NCBI GenBank assembly: GCA_029266425.1
Contig: JAQSWY010000013.1
Coordinates: 61,610-125,609 of the forward strand
Source: Xanthobacteraceae bacterium
GTDB lineage: Bacteria; Pseudomonadota; Alphaproteobacteria; Rhizobiales; Xanthobacteraceae
Direction of reading: 5' to 3'
DNA length: 64,000 nt
Positions 42,276 to 51,505 of this stretch are shown piece by piece. The translations under genes and the position numbers were made by a program. The notes under the pieces are model-generated. The model saw only the letters and a list, made by a program, of their open reading frames with translations. It was not told the origin of the DNA and did not search any database. Numbering within the stretch: position 1 is the stretch's first letter; each line of letters starts with the position of its first letter.

Positions 42276-42405
42276 GATGTCCTTACTTCTCCCTCTCCCC
42301 GTCGGGGAGAGGGTAGGGGGTGAGGAGTCTCCGCAAGCGTGCTGCCCCTCACCGACCCCCTTCGCGGGCCACCTCTCCCGACGGGAAGAGGGCAAGTCTA
42401 GGTGA
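42276..42405. repeat. Dispersed palindromic repeat, family C (CCCTCTCCCC..GGGGAGAGG)
   Basis: CTTCTCCCTCTCCCCGTCGGGGAGAGGGTAGGGGGTGAGGAG at the left, then CCCCTCACCGACCCCCTTCGCGGGCCACCTCTCCCGACGGGAAGAGGG at the right. The right part is matched, in reverse complement, within the uvrC gene at 49770-49930. Sits between proC and the TetR gene. Confidence 0.85.
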
Positions 42406-42493
42406 GGCCCTATGGTCGCGGCGCATCGCCCCTTCTCCTCAGGCGGTTGCGGGCCTACCTTGAGGTGAGGCACGCGAAAGCGAGGAGGCTCCC

Positions 42494-43186
42494 ATGGCAC
42501 GTTCTCCCGGCGGTTACAGAGGCGCGGCGGCGGCCCCTCCCGGCCGCGACGCGATACTCCAGGCCTTCCTCGTCCTGCTTGGCGAGAAGCCCTTCGATTC
42601 CATCAGCCTGATCGAGGTCGCCAACAAGGCTGGGGTGAGCCTTGCCGACCTGCGTGCCTCGTTCGGCTCGACCTTCGACATGGTCTCGGCCTTCATTCGC
42701 GAGACCGACCGCAAGGTGCTGGCGGTCGAGGCGCAAGACATGGAGGACCAGTCACCGCGCGATCGGCTGTTCGACGTGTTGATGCGCCGGCTCGATGCGC
42801 TGGCGCCGCACAAGGCTGCGGTGCGGTCGCTGGGAGATAGCGCGCGGCGAAGCCCGATGTTCGCGCTCGCGCTCAACAGGCTCGCGGTGCGCTCGCAGCA
42901 ATGGATGCTGGCGGCGGCGAAGATCGACGTAGCCGGTCTGCGCGGCGCGGTCAGGGCGCAAGGGCTTGCCGTGCTGTTCTCCCAAGTGCTGACAGTGTGG
43001 CTGCGCGACGAAGATCCCGGACTCGCGCACACCATGGCGGCGCTCGATCGCAAGCTCGACAAGGGCGAGCGGGCGCTCGGCCTGATGCACAATGTCTGCC
43101 GCCTTGCTACATGCGGCGGCCGGCGGCGGCGTTCGCGGCACGAGAGCACGCCATCGCCGGAGCCGGATGCACCGCTGGCGGCGTAA
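42494..43186 (+). CDS. TetR family transcriptional regulator
   Basis: 230 aa. N-terminal helix-turn-helix at about 18-65 ([50 protein letters not shown]), the TetR layout in which F..S..D replaces the usual Y-Y-H-F recognition-helix end. The rest is an all-helical ligand domain. GAGGAGGCTCCC precedes the ATG at 42494. No divergent partner gene shows the target. Confidence 0.88.
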   Translation: MARSPGGYRGAAAAPPGRDAILQAFLVLLGEKPFDSISLIEVANKAGVSLADLRASFGSTFDMVSAFIRETDRKVLAVEAQDMEDQSPRDRLFDVLMRRLDALAPHKAAVRSLGDSARRSPMFALALNRLAVRSQQWMLAAAKIDVAGLRGAVRAQGLAVLFSQVLTVWLRDEDPGLAHTMAALDRKLDKGERALGLMHNVCRLATCGGRRRRSRHESTPSPEPDAPLAA

Positions 43187-43211
43187 GCCTATTTTCGAGT
43201 GGAGGACCGAC

Positions 43212-43565
43212 TTGAGCCTGGCACCCATTGAGACCATCGCCCTCGGCGATTTCCTCAAAGTCGACATCAGGGTCGGCACCATCATCCAGGCCGAGCCCTT
43301 TCCCGAGGCGCGCAAGCCGGCGATCAAGCTGATGATCGATTTCGGCCCGCATGTCGGGGTGAAGAAGTCCTCGGCGCAGATCGCGGTGCACTACGCGCCG
43401 GAGGATCTGATCGGTCGGCAGGTAGCAGCGGTGGTCAATTTCCCGCCGCGGCAGATCGGGCCGACCATATCCGAGGTGCTGACGCTGGGCTTCCCGGACA
43501 TGGAAGGGGAGGTGGTGCTGTTCGCCCCGGATCGCGAGGTGCCGAACGGCGCGCGGCTGTTTTGA
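43212..43565 (+). CDS. csaA: CsaA-type tRNA-binding protein
   Basis: 117 aa from a TTG at 43212 with GGAGGACCG at the ideal distance. Carries the tRNA-binding (EMAP/CsaA) fold: [57 protein letters not shown] and [17 protein letters not shown]. CsaA proteins bind tRNA and have a chaperone-like activity linked to protein export in some bacteria. Downstream of a TetR gene by 25 bp, convergent with the sensor kinase gene. Confidence 0.9.
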   Translation: MSLAPIETIALGDFLKVDIRVGTIIQAEPFPEARKPAIKLMIDFGPHVGVKKSSAQIAVHYAPEDLIGRQVAAVVNFPPRQIGPTISEVLTLGFPDMEGEVVLFAPDREVPNGARLF

Positions 43566-43572
43566 GCGCCCT

Positions 43573-44976
43573 CTAGACCGGTATCCGCAGCGTCGCCCGC
43601 AGTCCCCCCATCGGACTGTCGCCGAGCAGGATGTCGCCGCCATGGGCACGGGCGGCGTCGCGGGCGATGGTGAGGCCGAGGCCGGAGCCGCCGGCGTCCT
43701 GATTGCGGGCATCGTCGAGCCGCAGGAAGGGGCGGAACACGTCCTCGCGGCGATCGACGGGAATGCCCGGGCCGTCATCATCGACGGTTACCACCAGCCA
43801 GCGGGCATCGCGCCAACCGCTGATTTCGATGTTCCTCGCATAGCGCCAGCCATTCGCCACCAGATTGGCGACGCAGCGGCGGAAGGCATCGGCGCGGACG
43901 GTCACCAGCGGGGCACCGCGGAAGCTGGCACTGGCGGTCGCGCCATGGCGCTCGGCATTCACCCGCATATCGTCGAGCACCGCAGCGACATCGATCAGTG
44001 CCGGCGGCTCGCCGGCATCGTCGCGGGTGAAGGCGAGATACGCCTCGAGCATGCTCTGCAATTCATCGACATCCTTGCGCAGCGCCTCGGTGTCGCGGTC
44101 GTCAAGGAAGGCGAGCTCGAGCTTGAAGCGGGTGAGGATGGTGCGCATGTCGTGGGAGACGCCCGCGAGCATGGTGGTGCGCTGCTCGATCTGGCGCTCG
44201 ATGCGGCGCTTCATCTCGATGAAGGCGCGGGCGGCGCCGCGTACTTCGCGGGCGCCGCGCGGGTGGAAGTCGACCACCTCGCGGCCCTTGCCGAAGGCCT
44301 CCGCCGCGTCCGCTAGCGCCTCGATCGGCTTGATCTGGTTGCGCAGGAACAGGATGGCGACGGCGAGCAGCACCAGCGACGCGCCCACCATCCAGATCAG
44401 GAAGATGTGGGAGTTGGACAGATAGGCCTGGCTGCGCTTGGCGAAGACGCGCAGCACCTGGCCGTCGAGCTGGACCCGCACCTCGATGAGGTTCGAATTG
44501 CCGACCGTGTCGGTCCAGAACGGCTTGCGCAGCCGCTTGCCAAGCTCGCTGGTGAAATTGGAATCGAGGATGGAGAAGAACGGCTTCGGCCCCGGAGGCG
44601 GCAGATGCTGGTCGGGCAGGAAGTCGAGGTTCATCCCCATCCGGGTCTGGGCGATCTCCTTGATGCGCTCCTGGTCCGCCGCGCTCGGGAAGGCGAGGGA
44701 GAGATCGACCAGCGCGGTGATGTCCTGCGAGACCGCGGCGGAGAGGCGGCGCGTGACGGTGTTGTAGTGCCGTTCCATGAACACGAAGGCCAGCACCGAC
44801 TGCAGCACCACCATCGGCGTGACGATGATGATGAGCGAGCGGGCATAGAGCCCCTTCGGCATAACGCGGTTGAACCACGCGCCGAAGCGCTCATTGTTGC
44901 GGCGCGCCCGGATCTCGGCATCCCGCAGCCAGGCGCGGACCCCTTTCCAGAGCGGATGCTGGTCGAGCAGGCTCAA
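43573..44976 (-). CDS. EnvZ-like sensor histidine kinase
   Basis: 467 aa. First helix about 45-67, a short periplasmic region with LDFLPDQHLPPPGPKPF and a second helix about 191-212, then HAMP and an EnvZ-type H-box GVSHDMRTILTRFKLELAFL with phospho-acceptor His275. The ATP domain has N box NLVANGWRYA, G1 DDDGPGIP and G2 GGSGLGLTIARD. Partner of the OmpR-type regulator just upstream, with which it overlaps by 4 nt. In Rhodobacter the related petR has no adjacent kinase, so this gene may be its missing sensor. Confidence 0.93.
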   Translation of the reverse strand: MSLLDQHPLWKGVRAWLRDAEIRARRNNERFGAWFNRVMPKGLYARSLIIIVTPMVVLQSVLAFVFMERHYNTVTRRLSAAVSQDITALVDLSLAFPSAADQERIKEIAQTRMGMNLDFLPDQHLPPPGPKPFFSILDSNFTSELGKRLRKPFWTDTVGNSNLIEVRVQLDGQVLRVFAKRSQAYLSNSHIFLIWMVGASLVLLAVAILFLRNQIKPIEALADAAEAFGKGREVVDFHPRGAREVRGAARAFIEMKRRIERQIEQRTTMLAGVSHDMRTILTRFKLELAFLDDRDTEALRKDVDELQSMLEAYLAFTRDDAGEPPALIDVAAVLDDMRVNAERHGATASASFRGAPLVTVRADAFRRCVANLVANGWRYARNIEISGWRDARWLVVTVDDDGPGIPVDRREDVFRPFLRLDDARNQDAGGSGLGLTIARDAARAHGGDILLGDSPMGGLRATLRIPV

Positions 44977-45710
44977 GTCGCGACGACCAGGCGGTAGCCG
45001 ATGCCGCGCACGGTCTGCACATAGACCGGATTGGCAGGATCGCGCTCGACCTTGCGGCGCAGCCGGTTCACCTGGACATCGACGGCGCGGTCGCCGGCAT
45101 TGGCGCCGGGGGCGACGAGCGCCTGGCGTGGCACGGTCTCGCCGGGCCGCTCGGCGAGCACCCGCAGCATGTCGCGCTCGCGATCTGTGAGGCGCACGCC
45201 TTCGCCCTCCCGGGACAGCTCGCCGCGCTCCAGATGGAAGACGAAGGCGCCGAAGCGCACGCTCTCGATCGCCTGCTTCTGCGGCGTCGCCGAGCGCTTG
45301 AGGATATTGCCGATGCGCAGCAGCAGTTCGCGCGGCTCGAACGGCTTCGGCAGATAATCGTCGGCGCCGATCTCCAGCCCCTTGATGCGATCCTCGGCCT
45401 CGGCGCGGGCGGTGAGCATCAGGATCGGCACCGCCGAACCGGTGCGAACCGATCTTGCGAGGTCGAGCCCGGACTCACCCGGCATCATCACGTCGAGGAT
45501 CAGGAGGTCGAAGCTCAGCCCGCCGAGCCGGCCGCGGGCGTCGGCGGCGGAAGCGGCGGTGGTGACACGGTAGCCATGCTCGGCGAGGAAGCGCGAAAGC
45601 AGGTCGCGAATGCGGCGGTCGTCATCGACCACCAGCAGATGCGGGGCGTCGTCGGCCGGTTTCGATCCGCGCCGCGCGGGAGCGGGGGCGGCCTCGGTCT
45701 GGTTCAGCAT
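44973..45710 (-). CDS. petR: OmpR-type response regulator, PetR-like
   Basis: 245 aa. Receiver domain with the acidic pair LLVVDDDRRIRD, phospho-Asp73 (LLILDVMMPGESG) and the conserved Lys in YLPKPFEPRELL; then a winged-helix DNA-binding domain (LTDRERDMLRVLAERPGETV ... AVDVQVNRLRRKVERDPANP). It lies between a MarR gene and a kinase gene. The order MarR then OmpR matches petP-petR of Rhodobacter capsulatus, which are needed for cytochrome bc1 gene expression; the bc1 operon here is at 25-28 kb. The petR name rests on this synteny and not on data. Confidence 0.85.
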   Translation of the reverse strand: MLNQTEAAPAPARRGSKPADDAPHLLVVDDDRRIRDLLSRFLAEHGYRVTTAASAADARGRLGGLSFDLLILDVMMPGESGLDLARSVRTGSAVPILMLTARAEAEDRIKGLEIGADDYLPKPFEPRELLLRIGNILKRSATPQKQAIESVRFGAFVFHLERGELSREGEGVRLTDRERDMLRVLAERPGETVPRQALVAPGANAGDRAVDVQVNRLRRKVERDPANPVYVQTVRGIGYRLVVAT

Positions 45711-45722
45711 GGTGGGCTCCGG

Positions 45723-46325
45723 TTAGCCGCCGCGGCCGCGTGCCGCGTCTTCGGCGGCGCGGTCGGCACGGGCGATGAGCTTCTCTATGGAGCCGCGATC
45801 CTCGGGGTCGATCATCGAGACCAGGAAGCGGCGGGCATTGTCGCGGGCATTCGGGCCGCACTCGGCGAGCGCGCGCTCGATGCGCCGGGTCTGCAGATTG
45901 ACGAAGTCGCGGGCCAGCGCCTCGCCCTTCGGGGTGAGATAGAGCAGGCGCTGGCGGCGGTCGGCCGAGCCGGCACGGCTGTCGATGAAGCCCTGGTCCA
46001 CCAGCTCGCGCAGCACGCGCCCGAGGCTCTGCTTGGTGATGCGCAAGATATCGAGCAGGTCGGTCACCCGCATGCCGGGATGGCGATTGACGAAGTGCAG
46101 CACGCGGTGGTGGGCACGGCCGAAGCCGAAGCGCTCGAGGATGTCGTCGGGGTCGCTCACGAAATTGCGATAGGCGAAGAACAAGAGTTCGATCAGGTCG
46201 ACCATGGGCTCGGCACCGGTGCCACCACCGGGAGCCGTCGCGTTCGCCGTGCCGCCCGGGCGCTGCGCGGAGGCGGTGTCCGCCTCGTGGAGGCGGTACG
46301 GGGTCGGGACATTTATGTCAGCCAT
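45723..46325 (-). CDS. petP: MarR family regulator, PetP-like
   Basis: 200 aa from the ATG at 46325 (MADINVPTPYRL), just after AAAAAGTCAAC; a start 14 codons upstream is less likely. MarR winged helix: FGFGRAHHRVLHFVNRHPGM RVTDLLDILRITKQSLGRVL RELVDQGFIDSRAGSADRRQ. First gene of the MarR, OmpR, kinase run, with 12 bp to petR. In R. capsulatus petP precedes petR in the same way. Divergent from ilvE with a 261-bp shared upstream region that may hold its operator. Confidence 0.82.
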   Translation of the reverse strand: MADINVPTPYRLHEADTASAQRPGGTANATAPGGGTGAEPMVDLIELLFFAYRNFVSDPDDILERFGFGRAHHRVLHFVNRHPGMRVTDLLDILRITKQSLGRVLRELVDQGFIDSRAGSADRRQRLLYLTPKGEALARDFVNLQTRRIERALAECGPNARDNARRFLVSMIDPEDRGSIEKLIARADRAAEDAARGRGG

Positions 46326-46586
46326 GTTGACTTTTTTCGTTATGATCGTTACCGAGAAGTCCCGCAAGACGAAAGGATCGTTCGGCAGCGCCGTCCTACC
46401 CTTTCCGAGCGAGGTTTGCCGTCACGCCTCTTGGGCGGCAGAAGATAACGGGAGTTGCGTCGCGAGGCAAAGATTTGAGCCGGGAGGCAAAATCTCCGCG
46501 CGTGGCGCCGGCGCCCCGAAAAGCTTAAATTGAGAGTGTGCCGGGCAACCCGCCGAGGAGCCCGGCGGTGGTTCGGAGACAGGACG

Positions 46587-47474
46587 ATGGCAGGCGAGCC
46601 TTTCGACAAACGCAGTGGCTTCATCTGGTACGACGGCGCCATGGTGCCGTGGACCGACGCCAAGGTGCATGTGCTGACTCACGGCCTGCACTATGGCAGC
46701 TGCGTATTCGAGGGCGAGCGCGCCTATGGCGGCGAGATCTTCAAGCTGGAGCAGCACACCGCCCGGCTGAAGGAGAGCGCCCGGCTGCTCGAGTTCGAGA
46801 TTCCGTTCAGCGAGGCCGAGATCAACGCGGCCTGCCGCGAGATCCTGAAGGTGCAGAAGCTCACCGATGCCTATCTCCGTCCGGTCGCCTGGCGCGGCTC
46901 GGAGATGATGGGCGTGTCGGCGCAGTCGAACACCATCCATCTCGCCATCGCGGCGTGGGAGTGGCCGAGCTATTTCGATCCGGCGCAGCGGCTGAAGGGC
47001 ATCCGGATCGACATGGCGAAGTATCGCCGCCCCGATCCGCAGACCGCGCCCTCCACCTCGAAGGCGGCCGGCCTTTATATGATCTGCACCATCTCGAAGC
47101 ACGCCGCCGAGCGGGCCGGCTTTGCCGACGCCCTGATGCTCGACTGGCGCGGCCGGGTGGCGGAGTGCACCGGGGCCAACGTCTTCTTCGTCAAGGACGG
47201 CGTGCTCCACACGCCCGATCCCGATGCGTTCCTGAACGGGATCACCCGGCAGACCGTAATCGAGATCGCCAAGCGCCGCGGCTATCAGGTGATCGAGCGC
47301 GCCATCATGCCGGAGGAGCTGGAGAGCTTCGACGAATGCTTCATCACCGGCACCGCCGCCGAAGTGACGCCAGTGTCGGAAATCGCCGGCCGGCACTATC
47401 AGCCGGGTCCCGTCACGCGCACGCTGATGGAGGACTACATGGCCGAGGTGCAGCCGAAGAAGGTTGCGGCGTGA
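46587..47474 (+). CDS. ilvE: Branched-chain amino acid aminotransferase
   Basis: 295 aa. Class IV fold with the N-terminal FIWYDGAMVPWTDAKVHVLT HGLHYG and EGERAYGG segments, catalytic PLP Lys in APSTSKAAGLYM and the phosphate-cup motif RVAECTGANVFFVKDGVLHTP, and FITGTAAEVTPVSEIAG. Converts branched-chain 2-oxo acids and amino acids. AGGACG precedes the ATG at 46587. A hairpin terminator follows 25 bp after the stop. Confidence 0.95.
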   Translation: MAGEPFDKRSGFIWYDGAMVPWTDAKVHVLTHGLHYGSCVFEGERAYGGEIFKLEQHTARLKESARLLEFEIPFSEAEINAACREILKVQKLTDAYLRPVAWRGSEMMGVSAQSNTIHLAIAAWEWPSYFDPAQRLKGIRIDMAKYRRPDPQTAPSTSKAAGLYMICTISKHAAERAGFADALMLDWRGRVAECTGANVFFVKDGVLHTPDPDAFLNGITRQTVIEIAKRRGYQVIERAIMPEELESFDECFITGTAAEVTPVSEIAGRHYQPGPVTRTLMEDYMAEVQPKKVAA

Positions 47475-47499
47475 GCGCCTGCGCCATGTGAATTGAGGA

Positions 47500-47522
47500 G
47501 GCCGCCTGCGGGCGGCCTTTTT
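47500..47522 (+). terminator. Rho-independent terminator of ilvE
   Basis: GGCCGCC (47500-47506), loop TGCG, GGCGGCC (47511-47517), then TTTTT. Placed 25 bp past the ilvE stop. Confidence 0.92.
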
Positions 47523-47546
47523 CATGAAGGCACCCCCTCGAGCACT

Positions 47547-47636
47547 CCCTCATGCCCGGGCTCGACCCGGGCACCCAGACTTCGACCGGGCGAGCGCGGC
47601 TCGACTGGGTCCCCGGGTCAAGCCCGGGGATGAGGG
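47547..47636. repeat. Dispersed palindromic repeat, family B
   Basis: CCTCATGCCCGGGCTCGACCCGGGCACCCAG and GGGTCCCCGGGTCAAGCCCGGGGATGAGGGC, each a hairpin. A half family-A copy lies beside it at 47653-47730, so two repeat families are stacked downstream of ilvE. Confidence 0.85.
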
Positions 47637-47652
47637 CGATCAGTTGGAAACC

Positions 47653-47730
47653 ACGTCATCCTGAGTTGTGAGCCCACGGGTCTTGCCACGCCCCAGGACA
47701 GGCTCCCGCGAGTCTCGAACGATGCTCGTG
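47653..47730. repeat. Half family-A repeat with the 41-bp module
   Basis: ACGTCATCCTGAGTTGTGAG, then the module CCCACGGGTCTTGCC...CCCAGGACAGGCTCCCGCG (47673-47710), then AGTCTCGAACGATGC. Only the right-hand arm is present; the left arm is missing. Confidence 0.75.
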
Positions 47731-47741
47731 CCGAGCACCAC

Positions 47742-48224
47742 TTACTCCGCCGCGTCCTCGCGGGGCGGCACCCAGCGTGTCGCGGCCTCGTCGTCGGCAT
47801 CCTTCGCCGCGACCCAGGAGGCGCCGCCGACGCGCTCTTCCAGCTTCCAGAACGGCGCCTTGGTCTTCAGCCAGTCCATCAGGAATTCCGCGGCGGCGAA
47901 GGCCGCGCCGCGATGGGTGGAGGCGGTGACCACGAGCACAATGTTGCTGCCCGGCACCAGGCGGCCATAGCGATGGATCACGGTGGCGCCGATCAGCGGC
48001 CAGCGGGTGCGGGCCTCCTCGACCAGGCGCTCGATCTCCTCCTCGGCCATGCCGGGATAATGCTCCAGCGTCAGCGCCCGGAGCGGCGGGCCGCCATCGC
48101 CGACATCGGCACGGCACAGGCCGACGAAGGTGACGACGGCGCCGACATCGTCGCGGCCATGGGTCAGCGCCGCAGCCTCGTCGGCGGCGTCGAAATCCTC
48201 ATGCTGGATGCTGACCGTGAACAT
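47742..48224 (-). CDS. moaE: Molybdopterin synthase catalytic subunit
   Basis: 160 aa. Typical blocks: FTVSIQHEDFDAADEAAALT, GAVVTFVGLCRAD, LTLEHYPGMAEEEIERLVEE, RYGRLVPGSNIVLVVTASTH RGAAFAAAEFLMDWLKTKAP FWKLEE with the conserved Lys residues of the active site. Works with MoaD to add two sulfurs to cyclic pyranopterin. Starts 20 bp after moaD in the run pgsA, moaD, moaE. Confidence 0.95.
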   Translation of the reverse strand: MFTVSIQHEDFDAADEAAALTHGRDDVGAVVTFVGLCRADVGDGGPPLRALTLEHYPGMAEEEIERLVEEARTRWPLIGATVIHRYGRLVPGSNIVLVVTASTHRGAAFAAAEFLMDWLKTKAPFWKLEERVGGASWVAAKDADDEAATRWVPPREDAAE

Positions 48225-48244
48225 GCGGCTATGTTAGCGCGGCC

Positions 48245-48502
48245 CTAGCCGCCGGTCATCGGCGGGAAGAACGCAACCTCGTGTGCGCCGGCGAGCAGGG
48301 CGTCGGGCTTCGCGTGCACGCGATCGATGGCGGCGCGCACCACCTTCGGATTCTCGAAGGCGTAGGCGTAGCGCTCGTCGCGCCCGGCGAGCCACGCTGC
48401 GAGGTCGGCGACGGTGCGCACCTCGGCGGGAGGATGGACCTCTTCGGTCTCGCGGCCGATTCGCTCGCGCACCCAGGCGAAATAGCGGACCGTGAGATGC
48501 AC
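48245..48502 (-). CDS. moaD: Molybdopterin synthase sulfur-carrier subunit
   Basis: 85 aa, ubiquitin-like, ending in the essential Gly-Gly (FFPPMTGG), which is made a thiocarboxylate. Contains VRYFAWVRERIGRETEEV HPPAEV at the N terminus and VRAAIDRVHAKPDALLAGAH. Starts 1 bp after the pgsA stop, so coupled. Mo cofactor genes here imply at least one molybdoenzyme elsewhere. Confidence 0.95.
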   Translation of the reverse strand: MHLTVRYFAWVRERIGRETEEVHPPAEVRTVADLAAWLAGRDERYAYAFENPKVVRAAIDRVHAKPDALLAGAHEVAFFPPMTGG

Positions 48503-48503
48503 C

Positions 48504-49142
48504 TCAGCCTTCCTCGATCAGGTGCCGGGCGCCGGCGCGGAAATAATCCCAGCCGGTATAGAGCGTCAGCAGCGCCGCGATCCAGAGCAATACGATGCCG
48601 ACCAGCGTGGTGCCGGGCAGGATCAGATCGGCGGCGGGGCCGGCCAGTAGCACGCCGACGGCGATAAGCTGGGTCGCGGTCTTCCATTTGGCAAGCTGGG
48701 TCACCGGCACGCTGACGCGGACCTCGGCGAGGAATTCGCGCAGGCCGGAGACCAGTATCTCTCGGCACAGGATGACGACGGCGGCCCAGAGCGACCAGCC
48801 GCGAATCGTGCCGTCGGAGGCCAGCATCAGGAGCGAAGTGGAGACCAGGATCTTATCGGCGATCGGGTCGAGCATGCGGCCGATCGCGGATTGCTGCGAC
48901 CAGGCGCGGGCCAGGTAGCCGTCGAAGAAATCGGTGATGGCGGCGGCGAGATAGAGGCCGAGCGCGACCCAGCGCAGCCAGATGCCGCCGGCGAGGATAT
49001 CCGCCCAGAACAGGCAGGCCGCCACGAGCGGCACCGCGGCGCACCGGCCATAGGTGAGCAGGTTCGGCAGAGCAAGGGCGTGGCCCCGCTTCACCGGCGA
49101 CGACTCGACGGCAGCCGTGCGGCTCGAGGTGACATCGACCAT
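48504..49142 (-). CDS. pgsA: CDP-diacylglycerol--glycerol-3-phosphate 3-phosphatidyltransferase
   Basis: 212 aa. CDP-alcohol phosphatidyltransferase motif D-G-x2-A-R-x8-G-x3-D-x3-D complete in DGYLARAWSQQSAIGRMLDP IADK. Several membrane helices. It makes phosphatidylglycerophosphate, the precursor of PG and cardiolipin. The order uvrC, pgsA, moaD, moaE is usual in Hyphomicrobiales. An extended N terminus of about 20 polar residues precedes the first helix. Confidence 0.95.
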   Translation of the reverse strand: MVDVTSSRTAAVESSPVKRGHALALPNLLTYGRCAAVPLVAACLFWADILAGGIWLRWVALGLYLAAAITDFFDGYLARAWSQQSAIGRMLDPIADKILVSTSLLMLASDGTIRGWSLWAAVVILCREILVSGLREFLAEVRVSVPVTQLAKWKTATQLIAVGVLLAGPAADLILPGTTLVGIVLLWIAALLTLYTGWDYFRAGARHLIEEG

Positions 49143-49276
49143 GGGATCGTCCGGTTCCGGATCAATGGGAGGTAGACACCAGACGCGCCCGCGTCAATCC
49201 GTATGGTGTGATCTGGCGCAAAGGTGTTCTGCCGGCGGTGTCTGGGGACGGGGTCGCTCTGCTCGAGCAAAGCGAC

Positions 49277-51505
49277 TCACGCCGGCTTGGCGTGGAAGAA
49301 GTCGTAGACCGCCTTCGCGGTGCCCTCATTGATGCCGGGCACCGCCTCGAGATCCGAGAGCGACGCCCGCTCGATTGCCTTGAGTGTCCCGAAATGACGC
49401 AGTAGCGCGCGCTTGCGGGTGGGGCCGATGCCGGGAATCTCCTGAAGGCCGGAGTGCGCGATGTCCTTCTTGCGTCGCGCTCGGTGCGAGCCGATGGCGA
49501 AGCGGTGGGCCTCGTCGCGCAGCCGCTGCACGAAATAGAGCACCGGATCGCGCGGCTCCAGCCGGAACGGCGCGCGCCCGGGCATGAAGAAATTCTCGCG
49601 GCCGGCATCCCGGTCAGGCCCCTTGGCGACGCCGACCAGCGGTACGCCGGTGATGCCGAGCTCGGTCAGCACGTCCGTGGCGGCCTTGAGCTGGCCGAGA
49701 CCGCCATCGATCAGCACGAGGTCGGGCCAAGTGGAGTTCTCGTCATCGGGGCGGGGGGAAGGGGAGGTAACGGCCTTTTCCTCCCTCTCCCCGGCGGGGA
49801 GAGGTGGCCCGCCCACGGGTCTCGCCTCTGGCGAGCCCGAGGACAGGCTCCGCGGGTCGGTGAGGGGGAATGCGGTCGCCAATTCCTGAGCGCTCTCCCC
49901 CTCACCGCAACCCTCTCCCGTCAAAGTCGGGTTCACCCGACTTTGCCCTTCCTGGATGCCCAACTCGGCAGCAGCCGAGTTGGGTGGGCTAGAGGGTGCT
50001 GCCGTCGGCTCCTCGCGGAGCAGGCGAGAGAAGCGGCGCTTCAGCACCTCGCGCATCATGCCGTAGTCGTCGCCGGGGGCGAGGTCCTCCGACTTGATGT
50101 TGAATTTGCGGTACTGGCTCTTGGCGAAACCCTCAGGCCCCGCGACGATCATGCCGCCGACCGCATTGGTTCCCATGATGTGGCTGTTGTCATAGACCTC
50201 GATGCGGCGCGGGGGCTTGCGCAGATCGAAGCTGCGGGCGAGCTCTTCGAGCAGGCGGGCCTGGCTGGCGCTCTCCGCCAGCTTGCGGCCGAGCGCCTCG
50301 CGGGCGTTCTGCATGGCGTGCTCGACCAGCTCGCGCTTCTCGCCGCGGCGCGGCACCGACACCTCGACGCGATAGCCGGTGCGGGTCGACAGCGCATCGG
50401 CCAGCAGTTCGGCCTCCGCCACTTCGTGGCTGAGCAGGATGAGGCGCGGGCAGGGCTTGTCCTCGTAGAATTGGGCGAGGAAGGATTCCATCACCTCGCC
50501 CGGCTCCAGCGAGCGGTCGGCGCGCGGATAGAAGGCGTGGTTGCCCCAATTCTGCCCGGTGCGGAAGAAGAACACCTGTACGCAGGTGGCCCCGCCTTCC
50601 TGGTGGATGGCGAAGACGTCGGCTTCCTCCACCGAGCGCGGATTGATGCCTTGCGAGCCCTGCACCGCGGAGAGCGCAGCGAGGCGATCGCGCAGCGCGG
50701 CAGCCCGCTCGAACTCGAGATCCTCGGCGGCCGCCTCCATCTCGTGGGCGAGTTGCTCCTTCACCGCCCGGCTCTTGCCGGAGAGGAAGTCGCGCGCCTC
50801 GCGCACCAATTCGCCATAGTCGGAATGCGAAACCTCGCCGGTGCAGGGGCCGGCACAGCGCTTGATCTGGAACAGCAGGCACGGCCGGGTGCGCGCCTCG
50901 TAGAACGAGTCGGTGCAGGAGCGCACCAGGAACGCCTTCTGCAGCGCATTGATGGTGCGGTTCACCGCCCACACCGAGGCGAAGGGGCCGAAATAATCGC
51001 CCTTCCGGTTGCGTGCGCCGCGGTGCTTGGTGATCTGCGGCGAGACGTGGTCGCGGGTGATGAGGATATAGGGGAAGGACTTGTCGTCGCGCAGCAGCAC
51101 GTTGAAGCGCGGCTTCAGCTGCTTGATGAGGTTGGCCTCCAGCAGCAGCGCCTCGGTCTCGGTGCCGGTGGAGACGAACTCCATCTCGCAGGTCGCCGCC
51201 ACCATGCGCATGATGCGCGAGGTGAGGCCGGTCGGCCGCGTATAGGCGATGATCCGCTTCTTGATGCTCTTGGCCTTGCCGACATAGAGCACCGCCCCAT
51301 CCGGCCCGAGCATGCGATAGACGCCGGCGCCGTTCGGCGCGTGCTTCACGGCACGAAGGATCGCAGCGCGACCGGTGGCGAGCGAACCGGGCGCGGGGGC
51401 GGCCTCGTCGGTCTCGTCGATGAGCGGGAGCGCTTCTTCCTCGAGTTCGACGATCTCGTCGTCGGTCTCGAGGTCAGGCTCGGGAATGTTGGGGCGGGAT
51501 GTCAT
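49277..51505 (-). CDS. uvrC: Excinuclease ABC subunit C with a repeat-derived linker
   Basis: 742 aa, longer than the usual 600-670. Order: an acidic N-terminal extension (1-45), GIY-YIG nuclease (55-150, [20 protein letters not shown]), a Cys cluster ([19 protein letters not shown]), UVR domain (256-280), RNase H-like endonuclease starting at 433 ([12 protein letters not shown], with Asp439) and resuming at 592 ([13 protein letters not shown], Asp600), and the C-terminal HhH pair ([16 protein letters not shown]). Residues about 500-585 form a low-complexity linker that is encoded by dispersed repeats in DNA (see 49770-49990). The catalytic residues on both sides appear intact. Confidence 0.95.
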   Translation of the reverse strand: MTSRPNIPEPDLETDDEIVELEEEALPLIDETDEAAPAPGSLATGRAAILRAVKHAPNGAGVYRMLGPDGAVLYVGKAKSIKKRIIAYTRPTGLTSRIMRMVAATCEMEFVSTGTETEALLLEANLIKQLKPRFNVLLRDDKSFPYILITRDHVSPQITKHRGARNRKGDYFGPFASVWAVNRTINALQKAFLVRSCTDSFYEARTRPCLLFQIKRCAGPCTGEVSHSDYGELVREARDFLSGKSRAVKEQLAHEMEAAAEDLEFERAAALRDRLAALSAVQGSQGINPRSVEEADVFAIHQEGGATCVQVFFFRTGQNWGNHAFYPRADRSLEPGEVMESFLAQFYEDKPCPRLILLSHEVAEAELLADALSTRTGYRVEVSVPRRGEKRELVEHAMQNAREALGRKLAESASQARLLEELARSFDLRKPPRRIEVYDNSHIMGTNAVGGMIVAGPEGFAKSQYRKFNIKSEDLAPGDDYGMMREVLKRRFSRLLREEPTAAPSSPPNSAAAELGIQEGQSRVNPTLTGEGCGEGESAQELATAFPLTDPRSLSSGSPEARPVGGPPLPAGEREEKAVTSPSPRPDDENSTWPDLVLIDGGLGQLKAATDVLTELGITGVPLVGVAKGPDRDAGRENFFMPGRAPFRLEPRDPVLYFVQRLRDEAHRFAIGSHRARRKKDIAHSGLQEIPGIGPTRKRALLRHFGTLKAIERASLSDLEAVPGINEGTAKAVYDFFHAKPA
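49770..49990. repeat. Dispersed repeat DNA inside the uvrC reading frame
   Basis: Contains, in order: a family-C palindrome (CCCTCTCCCCGGCGGGGAGAGG, 49783-49804) with GTGGCCCGC as at 42369 (reverse strand); the 41-bp module CCCACGGGTCTCGCC...GAGGACAGGCTCCGCG (49812-49854); GGGTCGGTGAGGGGG; and two further perfect hairpins, AAAGTCGGGTTCACCCGACTTT (49923-49944) and CCCAACTCGGCAGCAGCCGAGTTGGG (49959-49984). All are read through in frame as part of UvrC residues about 505-580, with no stop codon. Confidence 0.88.

Noticed and set aside
45723..46587. A search for an ilvE/petP shared palindrome in the divergent region.
   Set aside because: Only short imperfect symmetry (GTTATGATCGTTAC); below what I would report.
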